The notes: generated by a model from the sequence alone, not told the origin. A stretch of DNA of 40,904 nucleotides from a delta proteobacterium ML8_F1 (GCA_002029975.1 LQBE01000042.1:1-40904); one strand, 5' to 3'; counted from the stretch's first letter, positions 26,652 through 34,740 are shown. Translations and numbers: made by a program.

Positions 26652-26660
26652 TGCTATAAT
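26652..26660 (+). promoter_or_regulatory. extended -10 promoter of the ModE-like gene
   Basis: TGCTATAAT (26652-26660) is a perfect -10 with TGn extension, beginning 2 bases after the terminator T run. No good -35 is visible at normal spacing. Confidence 0.65.
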
Positions 26661-26684
26661 GCCGGTAGGAGTGGAGGGAATACT

Positions 26685-27011
26685 GTGGAGGCTGCCTGGA
26701 AGGTCTGGATTCAGGATGAAGGTAAAAAAATATTTGGGAGGGGTCCCCGGGATTTGCTGCTCAAAATTGAATCTCTGGGTTCCATCAACAGTGCGGCTAA
26801 AGCCATGGACATGTCCTATTCAAAGGCCATCAAGCTCGTTGCCACTACGGAAAAGGCCATGGGGATAACCCTTCTGGAAAGATCCATCGGCGGGACCGAG
26901 GGAGGCGGATCGAAGCTGACGCCCCAGGGGAAGGAACTTGTTGAAAAATTCACTCGTTTCGAAGAGGCTTCCAGGGAAGCCGTAGAAAGGATTTACAGGG
27001 ACCTGTTCTGA
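26685..27011 (+). CDS. ModE-type winged-helix regulator, DNA-binding domain only
   Basis: The 108 residues match the N-terminal domain of ModE, the molybdate-responsive repressor: GPRDLLLKIESLGSINSAAKAM and SYSKAIKLVATTEKAMG for the helix-turn-helix, then LLERSIGG and GGGSKLTPQGKELVEKF for the wing. The molybdate-binding (MOP) domains of full ModE are absent, so ligand sensing, if any, must come another way. GTG at 26685 follows GGAGGG and lies after the -10; a longer reading from 26649 would overlap the promoter. It leads a cluster with an NTPase, an ECF-like protein and a MocA-like enzyme. The fold is clear; targets are unknown. Confidence 0.82.
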   Translation: MEAAWKVWIQDEGKKIFGRGPRDLLLKIESLGSINSAAKAMDMSYSKAIKLVATTEKAMGITLLERSIGGTEGGGSKLTPQGKELVEKFTRFEEASREAVERIYRDLF

Positions 27012-27061
27012 TTTTTTTTACCAATCGTTATACAACAAAAAAGACAACGGGGGGGGACGCC

Positions 27062-27610
27062 TTGAAGAACATTGTCATTACAGGACCCATCGGCTGTGGA
27101 AAAACAACGGCAATCAAGAAACTCATTCAGGCGTGTTCTCTGAAGGTGGGGGGGTTTAGAACTGTCCCCGTTTTTGAAGGAAAGCGGCGAAGGGGCTTCG
27201 TTATTGAAGATTATCTGGCCGGTTCCCCGCTCCTGGATCACAGGGGGACGGGGATGATCGGGGAATTCACTGATCAAAACAGACTGGTTGCCAATACGGC
27301 GGCTTTTGAAACTCAAGGGGTCGGAATCATTGAAAAGGCATTAAAGAATCACGCTGTTCTGGTTTTTGATGAGGTGGGATTTCTTGAAAGAGAGGCCCGC
27401 GCATTTCAAAACCTCGTCATGACCTGTCTTGAAAGAGAAGATCTTCTGGTAATCATGGCTTTGAAGCAAAGAGAGGGAGAGTTTTTTCTGGACAGGATAC
27501 GCCATCATGAAAAAACTGAGCTTTTTACAATGACACCCGATGACAGAGATGAGGTATTTGAAGATATTCTTGCCTTTTGCAAGAGGAGGTATTTTAATGA
27601 AAAGTCTTGA
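27062..27610 (+). CDS. THEP1-like P-loop nucleoside-triphosphatase
   Basis: This 182-residue protein starts MKNIVITGPIGCGKTT with a P-loop at residues 8-15. It has GGFRTVPVFEGKRRRGFVIED, and VLVFDEVGFLE as a Walker B strand, the pattern of the THEP1/COG1618 NTPase family (shared with archaeal and clostridial members near cofactor genes). Family enzymes hydrolyse NTPs in vitro; the cellular role is unsettled. The start is TTG after a run of G. Its last 14 bases overlap the next gene, so the two are tightly coupled. Kinase activity on an imported compound is possible, but that is inference from the neighbour. Confidence 0.78.
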   Translation: MKNIVITGPIGCGKTTAIKKLIQACSLKVGGFRTVPVFEGKRRRGFVIEDYLAGSPLLDHRGTGMIGEFTDQNRLVANTAAFETQGVGIIEKALKNHAVLVFDEVGFLEREARAFQNLVMTCLEREDLLVIMALKQREGEFFLDRIRHHEKTELFTMTPDDRDEVFEDILAFCKRRYFNEKS

Positions 27611-28118
27611 ACTCAAGGAAATAATACTTATTGCAATCCTGGCGGCGCTGTCTATTGTGACAAAGCCCTTGGTTACGAACCTTTCGGCGGTGATGGTGGG
27701 TTCCTTCGGCATTCCCAACGGGGTCGTGGGGGGAATAATCTACATGATGTGGCTGTCCCTGATTTTCAGACTGGTCAGCAAGCCCTTCGTAGTGTTGGGA
27801 TTCACAGTGCTGCAGGGGATTCTGGCTATTATGATTATGGGAATGCCTCCCCTGGGACTGGTCTCCTATGTCGCTAGCGGCATAGGAGGGGAAATGGTGC
27901 TGTTTCCCTTGAGAAAAAAGCACCAGCTTTTCGTGAACATGCTGGCAGGTGCCGTTGCCAACAGCGTCGGTGCCGTCGCCGTCTACTTCCTGTTTTTTTC
28001 AAAGAATGTTGATCCGCTGCCTTTGGTGGTGACTCTCTCCTTTTTCAGCGGCAGTCTCAGCGGCATTTTGACCACTGGTATTTACAGCCGGCTGAAAAAT
28101 CACTGGCAGACAGCTTAG
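27597..28118 (+). CDS. ECF transporter S-component-like membrane protein (YkoE-like)
   Basis: This 173-residue protein has five or six membrane segments and a basic C-terminus. The opening MKSLELKEIILIAILAAL, the following FGIPNGVVGGIIYMMW segment and the late FFSGSLSGILTTGIYSRL resemble the layout of YkoE-type thiamine/HMP substrate-binding subunits of ECF transporters. The shared energising (A and T) subunits are not in the window, so it would depend on a general ECF module elsewhere. ATG at 27597 sits behind AGAGGAGG. No thiamine riboswitch is possible in the space upstream, because the gene overlaps the NTPase. The substrate is unknown. Confidence 0.7.
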   Translation: MKSLELKEIILIAILAALSIVTKPLVTNLSAVMVGSFGIPNGVVGGIIYMMWLSLIFRLVSKPFVVLGFTVLQGILAIMIMGMPPLGLVSYVASGIGGEMVLFPLRKKHQLFVNMLAGAVANSVGAVAVYFLFFSKNVDPLPLVVTLSFFSGSLSGILTTGIYSRLKNHWQTA

Positions 28119-28119
28119 G

Positions 28120-28144
28120 GACCCGGGATACGGGTCTTTTTTTT
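28120..28144 (+). terminator. intrinsic terminator after the ECF-like gene
   Basis: GACCCG (28120-28125) pairs with CGGGTC (28131-28136) around GGATA, and eight T follow (28137-28144). It starts 1 base after the stop codon. Confidence 0.9.
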
Positions 28145-28145
28145 G

Positions 28146-28154
28146 TGGTACAAT
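28146..28154 (+). promoter_or_regulatory. extended -10 promoter of the MocA-like gene
   Basis: TGGTACAAT (28146-28154) is an extended -10 directly after the terminator T run. A start near 28161 fits the ATG at 28177. Confidence 0.55.
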
Positions 28155-28176
28155 GGGGCCAGAGGGGGGTGATGCC

Positions 28177-28770
28177 ATGGTAAGTGCGGTAATCCTCGCT
28201 GCGGGGAAATCAGAACGTTATGGTCGGAACAAGCTGATGCTGCCCCTGGGCGGGAAGAAATTGATTGAAGTGATTCTTGAGACGGTGGCTGCCGTCGGGT
28301 TTGACGAGGTGGTGATGGTTTACGGGGAGGAAATTGTAGGAAAAATGGCACAAAAATTTCAAATCAGGACAGTCTTGAACCCGGAAAGCAACCTGGGACT
28401 CTCAAAATCTGTCAAATATGGTATCGAAGCCCTGAAAAGGGAGACTGAAGGGATTATGTTTTTTTTAGGTGATCAGCCGAACATCAAGAGAGAAATCATT
28501 CTGGAACTGATAGAAGTTTTTTTGGAGGACCCGAAAAAAATCGTTGTGCCGACCTGCAACCGTGTGCCGGGGAACCCGGTGATTTTTCCGCAAAAATACA
28601 GTAAAATACTCACTGGGCTCACTGGGGATCAAGGGGGAAAGCAGATTATCGCCAATCTGGACCAGGGGGTGGTTTACCACCGGGTGCAGGACGGGGATTT
28701 CTGCACGGATATTGACACCCCCGAAGATTATGAAAAATTTCTCTATAAAAAAATGTCGGAAGAAGTCTGA
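28177..28770 (+). CDS. MocA-like (molybdenum cofactor cytidylyltransferase-type) nucleotidyltransferase
   Basis: The 197 residues form a GT-A type NTP transferase: VILAAGKSERYGRNKLMLPL for NTP binding, FFLGDQPNI for the metal site, GNPVIFP, GDQGGKQI and the closing DIDTPEDYEKF. This combination fits the MocA/YgfJ group, which adds CMP to the molybdenum cofactor of hydroxylases such as xanthine dehydrogenase, rather than MobA (GMP). ATG at 28177 is chosen because the -10 covers the upstream ATG at 28153. The ModE-type regulator upstream supports a molybdenum link, but no molybdenum hydroxylase is in the window. Other sugar- or cofactor-type substrates remain possible. Confidence 0.8.
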   Translation: MVSAVILAAGKSERYGRNKLMLPLGGKKLIEVILETVAAVGFDEVVMVYGEEIVGKMAQKFQIRTVLNPESNLGLSKSVKYGIEALKRETEGIMFFLGDQPNIKREIILELIEVFLEDPKKIVVPTCNRVPGNPVIFPQKYSKILTGLTGDQGGKQIIANLDQGVVYHRVQDGDFCTDIDTPEDYEKFLYKKMSEEV

Positions 28771-28793
28771 TTATGATAGAATGACAGTTTTTA

Positions 28794-28822
28794 TTGCAAA
28801 TATATCAGTATACTATTATATT
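28794..28822 (+). promoter_or_regulatory. probable promoter of the methylmalonyl-CoA operon
   Basis: TTGCAA (28794-28799) and TATATT (28817-28822) are 17 bases apart in an AT-rich 130-base gap. The predicted start near 28829 gives a leader of about 70 bases. A long palindrome covers both boxes. Confidence 0.55.
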
Positions 28823-28824
28823 TG
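28797..28824. promoter_or_regulatory. near-perfect 28-bp palindrome, candidate operator
   Basis: The half CAAATATA (28797-28804) is the exact reverse complement of TATATTTG (28817-28824). The centre AGTATACT (28807-28814) is itself a palindrome about the same axis. Twelve of fourteen base pairs are symmetric. It spans from the end of the -35 to the whole -10, where a dimeric repressor would block polymerase. Confidence 0.5.
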
Positions 28825-28900
28825 ATGTGAAAAACTATACAACAAACGTAATTGTGATATATTATTATAGAAATGATTAAAATTTCCTAGGAGGAATCGT

Positions 28901-30577
28901 ATGTTTGATAAGGATAAACTACCACAACTCAAAAGTAGTTTAGAGAAATACGATGAGTTAACCAAAAAGATGACAGATAAAAGACCTGAAAGAAAAGACG
29001 TTTTCAAATCAGGCTCTGGTGATCCGGTCAAGAATGTGTATACCCCATTGGACATAGAGGAGTTCGACTACTCTGAATCTTTGGGCATGCCAGGTAGTTA
29101 TCCCTATACGCGTGGTGTACAGCCCAACATGTATCGGGGCAAGCTCTGGACCATGAGGATGTACGCGGGATTCGCCACTGCGGAAGAATCCAACAAACGA
29201 TACAAATATCTGGTGGAACAGGGGTCAAGCGGACTGTCCGTTGCCTTTGACCTGCCGACTCAGATCGGATACGATTCGGACCATGCCCTGGCTGAGGGAG
29301 AGGTCGGAAAAGTCGGCGTGGCGATTGACTCTCTCAAGGACATGGAAGTGCTTTTCGACGGGATTCCCCTGGACAAGGTCAGTACTTCCATGACCATCAA
29401 TGCCCCCGCCAGTGTGCTGCTGGCCATGTACATTGCTGTCGGTGAGAAGCAGGGTGTGAGTGCGGACCAGTTGAGAGGAACCATTCAAAATGATATTTTG
29501 AAGGAGTATATTGCCAGAGGGACTTATATTTTCCCGACAGAACCCTCCATGCGTTTGATTACAGATATTTTTGAGTACTGCTCAAAGGAAGTTCCCCAGT
29601 GGAACACCATCAGTATTTCCGGATATCACATTCGTGAAGCGGGTTCCACTGCCGCCCAGGAAGTGGGATTCACTCTTGCGGACGGCATTGCCTATGTTGA
29701 AGCGGCCCTGAAGGCTGGTCTGAAGGTGGATGAATTTGCACCGAGACTGTCCTTTTTCTTCAATTCCCACAACGATCTGCTTGAAGAGGTGGCCAAGTTC
29801 AGAGCCGCCAGAAGGCTTTGGGCCAAAATCATGAAAGAGCGTTTTGGTGCTGAAAATCCCAAATCCATGATGCTGAAATTCCACACGCAGACTGGTGGTT
29901 CGACTTTGACAGCGCAACAGCCGGACAACAATATTATCCGGGTTACCATTCAAACCCTGGCGGCTGTGCTTGGGGGGACCCAGTCCCTGCACACGAACTC
30001 CAGGGATGAGGCTCTTGCCCTGCCCTCTGAGGATTCTGTAAGGATTGCCCTCAGAACCCAGCAGATTGTGGGACATGAAAGCGGCGTCACCAATTCCGTG
30101 GACCCCTTGGCCGGTTCCTACTTCATTGAAGCCATGACGGACAAGATTGAGGAAGAGGCCCTGGCCTATATCACAAAGATTGATGAAATCGGCGGAGCGC
30201 CAAAGGCCATTGACAATGGCTACATCCAACAGGAAATCATGGACGCCGCCTATCAATACCAAAAGGACATTGAATCCAACGACAGAGTGGTAGTGGGTGT
30301 GAACCAGTATCAGATCAAGGAAGGACCGCCCAAGGGTCTTCTCCGGGTAGACCTGTCTGTAGGGGAGCAACAGAAAAAACAGCTGGTAGACCTTAAAGCT
30401 TCAAGAGACAACGATGCGGTTGAAAAAACCCTGGTTGCCCTGAAAACAGCCTGTCATGGAACAGATAATCTGATGCCCTATATTATTGATGCCGTCAAGG
30501 TTTACGCGACCCTGGGTGAAATCACTCAAGTGATGCGGGATGTCTTTGGTGAGTATCAACAGAATGTGATGATCTAA
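28901..30577 (+). CDS. methylmalonyl-CoA mutase, large (catalytic) subunit
   Basis: This B12-dependent mutase subunit interconverts succinyl-CoA and (R)-methylmalonyl-CoA by a radical mechanism. The 558-residue TIM-barrel part shows [52 protein letters not shown] with the active-site His at residue 243, and [14 protein letters not shown]. It lacks the B12-binding domain, which is a separate small protein encoded 10 bases downstream, as in archaea and many Clostridia. ATG follows CTAGGAGGAATCGT. It is the first gene of an eight-gene operon. Related acyl-CoA mutases share the fold, but the neighbours make methylmalonyl-CoA the best call. Confidence 0.95.
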   Translation: MFDKDKLPQLKSSLEKYDELTKKMTDKRPERKDVFKSGSGDPVKNVYTPLDIEEFDYSESLGMPGSYPYTRGVQPNMYRGKLWTMRMYAGFATAEESNKRYKYLVEQGSSGLSVAFDLPTQIGYDSDHALAEGEVGKVGVAIDSLKDMEVLFDGIPLDKVSTSMTINAPASVLLAMYIAVGEKQGVSADQLRGTIQNDILKEYIARGTYIFPTEPSMRLITDIFEYCSKEVPQWNTISISGYHIREAGSTAAQEVGFTLADGIAYVEAALKAGLKVDEFAPRLSFFFNSHNDLLEEVAKFRAARRLWAKIMKERFGAENPKSMMLKFHTQTGGSTLTAQQPDNNIIRVTIQTLAAVLGGTQSLHTNSRDEALALPSEDSVRIALRTQQIVGHESGVTNSVDPLAGSYFIEAMTDKIEEEALAYITKIDEIGGAPKAIDNGYIQQEIMDAAYQYQKDIESNDRVVVGVNQYQIKEGPPKGLLRVDLSVGEQQKKQLVDLKASRDNDAVEKTLVALKTACHGTDNLMPYIIDAVKVYATLGEITQVMRDVFGEYQQNVMI

Positions 30578-30587
30578 GGAGGATAAA

Positions 30588-30983
30588 ATGGATAGACCGA
30601 TTAGAGTTTTAGTAGCGAAACCGGGTCTTGACGGCCACGATCGAGGAGCAAAAGTCATTGCAAGAGCACTCAGGGATGCCGGCATGGAAGTCATCTACAC
30701 TGGACTGAGGCAGACACCCGAACAAATTGTCAATGCGGCAATTCAGGAGGATGTGGATGTGATTGCTGCAAGCATCCTGTCCGGTGCCCATGCGACACTG
30801 CTTCCCAGGATCAGCGCATTACTGAAAAAAGAGGACGCTGAAGATATCCTCTTTGTTGCCGGCGGTGTCATTCCTGAAGATGATATCCCGGAACTGATTG
30901 AAAAAGGCATCAAAGCGGTGTTCACTCCTGGAACACCGACTACGGTGACCGTGAAGTTTATTGAGGAAAATGTGAGGAAATAG
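30588..30983 (+). CDS. methylmalonyl-CoA mutase, small cobalamin-binding subunit
   Basis: The 131 residues are a flavodoxin-like B12 domain. The DxHxxG motif DGHDRG (15-20) supplies His17 as lower cobalt ligand, with ASILSGAH and [11 protein letters not shown] as the other nucleotide-tail contacts. It pairs with the catalytic subunit encoded just upstream. AAGGAGG ends about 5 bases before the ATG. MeaB, its repair chaperone, follows 11 bases after. Confidence 0.95.
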   Translation: MDRPIRVLVAKPGLDGHDRGAKVIARALRDAGMEVIYTGLRQTPEQIVNAAIQEDVDVIAASILSGAHATLLPRISALLKKEDAEDILFVAGGVIPEDDIPELIEKGIKAVFTPGTPTTVTVKFIEENVRK

Positions 30984-30994
30984 GTGGGAAACAA

Positions 30995-31927
30995 GTGGAT
31001 TTAATTGATCAACTCAAAGAAGGCAACAAACGTGCGGCGGCAAAACTGATTACTTTGGTTGAGAACAAAATGCCCGGATATGAAGAAGTCCTCAAAGAGG
31101 TCCACAAGCTCTCGGGGAATGCCTATGTGGTGGGGGTGACCGGTCCTCCCGGTTCAGGCAAAAGCACCCTGACGGACAAACTGGTCAAGAGTTTGAGAAA
31201 AAGCGGCAAGAATATTGCGATAATAGCGGTAGACCCCACCAGTCCTTTTACTGGTGGGTCAATTTTGGGGGACCGGATCCGGATGAACGATCTCAATCTC
31301 GATCCGGGAGTCTTTATCAGAAGCATGGGAACCCGGGGTCATCTCGGGGGCTTGTCCGAATCGACCAGGGCCGCCGTAAAAATTCTTGACGTCATGGGTT
31401 CAGAGTATATTTTTATTGAAACCGTAGGGGTCGGCCAGTCAGAGGTTGAAATTGTGAAGAACGCCGATACGACTCTGATGGTGCTGGTGCCGGGACTGGG
31501 TGACGATATTCAGGCCATCAAAGCGGGAATCATGGAAATCGGCGATGTCTTCATTATCAATAAGTCGGACCTTGATGGCGCCAACCGAACCAAAAGAGAA
31601 GTGGAAATGATGCTGGATTTGTCCCACTACGAAAGAAGGCCCAGGGTGGTCATGGCAGTGGCCATGGACAACAAGGGCATTGATGAAGTTGTAGAGGCTG
31701 TCCAGGAGCATCACGACTTTTTAGTGACTTCAGGGCAATATCATCAGAACCGGGCGGTTACAGCCCGGGATGAGATACTGGAAATCATCCAGGTGCAGAC
31801 CATGAAAAATGTTCTTGAGAATCCTGAGATGAACAAGGAGCTCGAATCACTTACCCGGCAGGTCGCTCTGAGGAAAATGGATCCCTATACTGCGGGGAAA
31901 TACATTTTGGATAATATCCAGGGATAG
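30995..31927 (+). CDS. meaB: MeaB/ArgK family G3E GTPase, mutase chaperone
   Basis: MeaB protects methylmalonyl-CoA mutase and gates B12 loading. The 310-residue protein has the P-loop GPPGSGKST (50-58), IIAVDPTSPFTGGSILGDRIRM, the ETVGVGQSE switch region and NKSD for guanine specificity. It was historically annotated as an LAO/AO transport ATPase (ArgK), but its place between the mutase subunits and epimerase supports MeaB. The GTG start follows GGTGGGAAACAA. Confidence 0.95.
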   Translation: MDLIDQLKEGNKRAAAKLITLVENKMPGYEEVLKEVHKLSGNAYVVGVTGPPGSGKSTLTDKLVKSLRKSGKNIAIIAVDPTSPFTGGSILGDRIRMNDLNLDPGVFIRSMGTRGHLGGLSESTRAAVKILDVMGSEYIFIETVGVGQSEVEIVKNADTTLMVLVPGLGDDIQAIKAGIMEIGDVFIINKSDLDGANRTKREVEMMLDLSHYERRPRVVMAVAMDNKGIDEVVEAVQEHHDFLVTSGQYHQNRAVTARDEILEIIQVQTMKNVLENPEMNKELESLTRQVALRKMDPYTAGKYILDNIQG

Positions 31928-31935
31928 GAGGAACA

Positions 31936-32340
31936 ATGAAAACACTTAAAATTGATCACATTGGTATCGCTGTGAAAAACCTCGAAGAAACGTTGAGTTT
32001 TTATACGGATGTACTGGGTCTTGAAGTCGCCGGAACAGAGGTGGTTGAGGAACAAAAGGTGAAGGTTGCCTTTCTTCCCGTTGGAGACTCGGAAATAGAA
32101 CTGCTTGAATCAACGGACCCTGAAGGCCCCATTGCCCGCTTTATTGAAAAAAACGGTGAGGGGATTCAACATATCGCCTTCAAGGTGGATAGTATCGAAG
32201 AGGCAATTGAAGCACTTCAAGCCAAGGGGATGCGAATGATTGATGAAAAACCCCGATACGGTGCCGGCGGAGCCCGGATAGCCTTTGTACACCCGAAGAG
32301 TTCCCATCGTGTGCTGGTAGAATTAACTCAAAGAGACTAG
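31936..32340 (+). CDS. mce: methylmalonyl-CoA epimerase
   Basis: This enzyme swaps (R)- and (S)-methylmalonyl-CoA, linking the mutase product to the decarboxylase. The 134 residues form a tandem VOC fold. Metal-binding positions are visible as His8 (IDHIGIAV), His79 (GIQHIAFKV) and Glu129 (VLVELTQ). The length is typical. It lies 8 bases after meaB and 12 before mmdA, with GGAGG before the ATG. Confidence 0.95.
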   Translation: MKTLKIDHIGIAVKNLEETLSFYTDVLGLEVAGTEVVEEQKVKVAFLPVGDSEIELLESTDPEGPIARFIEKNGEGIQHIAFKVDSIEEAIEALQAKGMRMIDEKPRYGAGGARIAFVHPKSSHRVLVELTQRD

Positions 32341-32352
32341 GAGGTTTCAAAG

Positions 32353-33900
32353 ATGCCCGTAAACAAATTGGAAGATCTCAGGAAAAGAAAAGAGAAGATT
32401 TTTGCCGGCGGCGGTGAAAAAAGAATCAAAAGTCAGCATGACAAGGGAAAACTAACAGCAAGGGAGCGGATGGCCCTGCTCTTTGATGAAGGAACCTTTG
32501 TCGAGTTGGATGCCTTTGTGACCCATCGAACCACCAACTTCGGCATGGAAAAGGTTGAAGCCCCCGCAGAGGGAGTCATCACCGGCTATGGCCAGGTTGA
32601 CGGCAGGGTGGTTTTCGCCTATGCCCAGGACTTTACAGTCATTGGCGGCTCTCTTGGTGAAATGCATGCCAATAAAATCGTCAAGGTCCTCGACAATGCC
32701 CTGAAGGTGGGTGCCCCGGTAGTGGGACTCAATGATTCCGGTGGCGCGAGGATTCAGGAAGCCGTGGATGCCCTGTCGGGTTACGGCAAGATATTCTTTC
32801 GAAACACCATTGCCTCAGGGGTGATTCCCCAGATTACCGCCATCATGGGACCCTGTGCAGGCGGCGCGGTGTATTCCCCTGCGATTACTGACTTTGTTTT
32901 CATGGTGGACAAGACCTCCCAGATGTTCATCACGGGGCCCCAGGTCATCGAAACAGTGACCGGTGAAAAGGTTACCGCCGAAGAACTGGGTGGGGCCATG
33001 ACCCACAACCGCACCAGTGGCGTCGCCCATTTCATGTCTTCCACCGATGAGGAAACCATTTTGGAAATCAGAAGACTTCTGGACTACCTCCCCTCCAACA
33101 ACATGGAGGATCCACCTCAGTTTGATCCTGGTGATGACATCAATCGACTCGTGGAGGAACTGGACAGTATCATTCCGGACAACTCCAACAAGCCCTATGA
33201 TATGCATGACATTATTCGACTTGTCGTGGACAAGGGAGAATTCATGGAGTATCAGCAGTACTATGCCCCGAATATCCTGACGGTTTTTGCCCGGATCAAC
33301 GGATCGACGGTGGGCATCATTGCCAATCAACCCAAGGTTCTGGCCGGCACCCTGGATGTCAATGCTTCGGATAAAGCGGGACGATTCATCAGAACCTGCG
33401 ATGCTTTCAATATCCCGCTGCTGAATATCGTGGACGTACCTGGTTTTCTACCTGGAGCCACACAGGAATACGACGGGATTATCCGTCACGGCGCAAAAAT
33501 GCTGTACGCCTACAGTGAGGCCACAGTACCCAAGGTAACCCTGATTGTGCGCAAGGCCTATGGGGGAGCCTACCTGGCCATGTGCTCCAAGGATCTTGGC
33601 GCCGATCTGGTTCTGGCATGGCCGACAGCGGAAATTGCGGTCATGGGTCCCCAGGGTGCCGCCAATATTATTTTCAGAAATGAAATTGGCGGGGCAGAGG
33701 ATCCAGTGGCCATGAGAGCCAAAAAGATAGATGAGTATACTGCTGAATTTGCGACTCCCTACAAGGCGGCTGAAAGGGGATTCGTTGATGATGTCATTGA
33801 ACCCAGCACCACGCGGCAAAGACTGGTGGATGCCTTCAATCTCCTGGAATCCAAAAGAGAAGAGCGTCCATCGAAAAAGCACGGGAACATACCTCTGTAA
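32353..33900 (+). CDS. mmdA: methylmalonyl-CoA decarboxylase alpha (carboxyltransferase) subunit
   Basis: This 515-residue crotonase-superfamily carboxyltransferase moves CO2 from (S)-methylmalonyl-CoA to the biotin of MmdC, giving propionyl-CoA. Seen are HDKGKLTARERMALLFDEG near the start, GLNDSGGARIQEAVDAL, IMGPCAGGAVYSPAITDF, and in the second half VPGFLPGATQEYDGIIRHGAK and KAYGGAYLAMCSK. The same chain type serves as propionyl-CoA carboxylase beta. The DCB genes downstream, with the membrane pump subunit and no biotin carboxylase, point to the decarboxylase. TAGGAGG precedes the ATG. Confidence 0.94.
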   Translation: MPVNKLEDLRKRKEKIFAGGGEKRIKSQHDKGKLTARERMALLFDEGTFVELDAFVTHRTTNFGMEKVEAPAEGVITGYGQVDGRVVFAYAQDFTVIGGSLGEMHANKIVKVLDNALKVGAPVVGLNDSGGARIQEAVDALSGYGKIFFRNTIASGVIPQITAIMGPCAGGAVYSPAITDFVFMVDKTSQMFITGPQVIETVTGEKVTAEELGGAMTHNRTSGVAHFMSSTDEETILEIRRLLDYLPSNNMEDPPQFDPGDDINRLVEELDSIIPDNSNKPYDMHDIIRLVVDKGEFMEYQQYYAPNILTVFARINGSTVGIIANQPKVLAGTLDVNASDKAGRFIRTCDAFNIPLLNIVDVPGFLPGATQEYDGIIRHGAKMLYAYSEATVPKVTLIVRKAYGGAYLAMCSKDLGADLVLAWPTAEIAVMGPQGAANIIFRNEIGGAEDPVAMRAKKIDEYTAEFATPYKAAERGFVDDVIEPSTTRQRLVDAFNLLESKREERPSKKHGNIPL

Positions 33901-33917
33901 AAGTTAGGAGATAAACC

Positions 33918-34334
33918 ATGACTTTATTGGAAAGATTTGCAAATCCGGATCTGATTGTTCAAATGGAATTCTCGGAGAAGCTCCTGGCCTCAACCTATGT
34001 GGCTCTGCTGGGAATCGGCATTACCTTTCTGGCCCTGATTCTTTTATGGGGTGTCATCGAAATCCAGTCCAGACTGGTGGCAGGAATCGACAAAAAAGCG
34101 GAAGGTGTCAAGGTGGCACCCCAGGCGAAGGCGCCGGTGGCCACCGGGCAAAAGGAGGCGGCAGCCGAGCCTGCGGAGGATTTTGAACTGGTGGCAGTGA
34201 TTGCGGCAGCCCTTGCCGCCGCGACGGGACAGCCTGTGAATCAGATTGTTGTGAAAAATATACGTCGCATTGCCGGAGAACAGCCGGCGTGGAAATCAGC
34301 GGGAATCAATGCCCAGTTTTTCAAGAGAATGTAA
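33918..34334 (+). CDS. mmdD: Na+-pumping decarboxylase delta/gamma (OadG-family) subunit
   Basis: The 138 residues have one membrane segment (about 23-46, VALLGIGITFLALILLWGVIEI-like) followed by an Ala/Pro-rich linker and a soluble C-terminal part (ELVAVIAAALAAATGQPVNQIVVKNIRR, split). Such subunits tie the soluble carboxyltransferase to the membrane pump. TTAGGAG precedes the ATG by about 7 bases. A separate MmdE, present in Veillonella, is not seen. Confidence 0.88.
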   Translation: MTLLERFANPDLIVQMEFSEKLLASTYVALLGIGITFLALILLWGVIEIQSRLVAGIDKKAEGVKVAPQAKAPVATGQKEAAAEPAEDFELVAVIAAALAAATGQPVNQIVVKNIRRIAGEQPAWKSAGINAQFFKRM

Positions 34335-34350
34335 TTTATAGGAGGCTATC

Positions 34351-34740
34351 ATGAAAAAATACAATATCACGGTAAATGGCAATACCTACGAAGTAGAGGT
34401 TGAAGAAGTCGGTTCAGCGTCAAGTGCTCCCAGAGCCCAGGCTCCAGCGCCCAAGGCGGCCCCTGCTCCCCAGGCGGCTCCGGCAGCCAAGGCGGCTCCG
34501 GCACCCCAGGCGGCAGCTCCTGCCGGGTCAGAAAGTGTCACGGCCCCCATGCCCGGCACCGTATTGGATGTCAAGGTCGCCGTCGGGGATACAGTGGCGG
34601 GTGGGGATGTGCTGCTGATTCTGGAGGCAATGAAAATGGAAAACGAAATCATGGCGTCCCGGGGCGGAAAAGTAGTTTCTGTCAATGCGGCAAAGGGAGC
34701 CTCCGTCAACTCCGGAGATGTTTTAGTGGTCATCGAGTAA
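34351..34740 (+). CDS. mmdC: biotin carboxyl carrier (gamma) subunit of methylmalonyl-CoA decarboxylase
   Basis: The 129-residue protein has a short N-terminal beta segment, an Ala/Pro-rich linker (about residues 24-58, with repeated [16 protein letters not shown]-type units) and a biotinyl domain with EAMKM (92-96), biotin on Lys95. It carries CO2 from MmdA to the membrane subunit MmdB. The linker makes the DNA at about 34430-34530 GC-rich and repetitive. BirA, encoded downstream of mmdB, is the likely ligase. AGGAGG precedes the ATG. Confidence 0.94.
   Translation: MKKYNITVNGNTYEVEVEEVGSASSAPRAQAPAPKAAPAPQAAPAAKAAPAPQAAAPAGSESVTAPMPGTVLDVKVAVGDTVAGGDVLLILEAMKMENEIMASRGGKVVSVNAAKGASVNSGDVLVVIE

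Noticed and set aside
27000-27600. Thiamine riboswitch for the YkoE-like gene
   Set aside because: The gene overlaps the NTPase by 14 bases and no THI-box-like sequence was seen upstream of the cluster.
29582-30370. 262-codon open frame on the minus strand opposite the mutase gene
   Set aside because: It mirrors the mutase coding frame, and the mutase is certain by its motifs.
34430-34530. Repetitive GC-rich stretch that could be a tandem repeat
   Set aside because: It encodes the Ala/Pro-rich linker found in nearly all MmdC-type carriers and lies in frame; it is not a separate repeat element.
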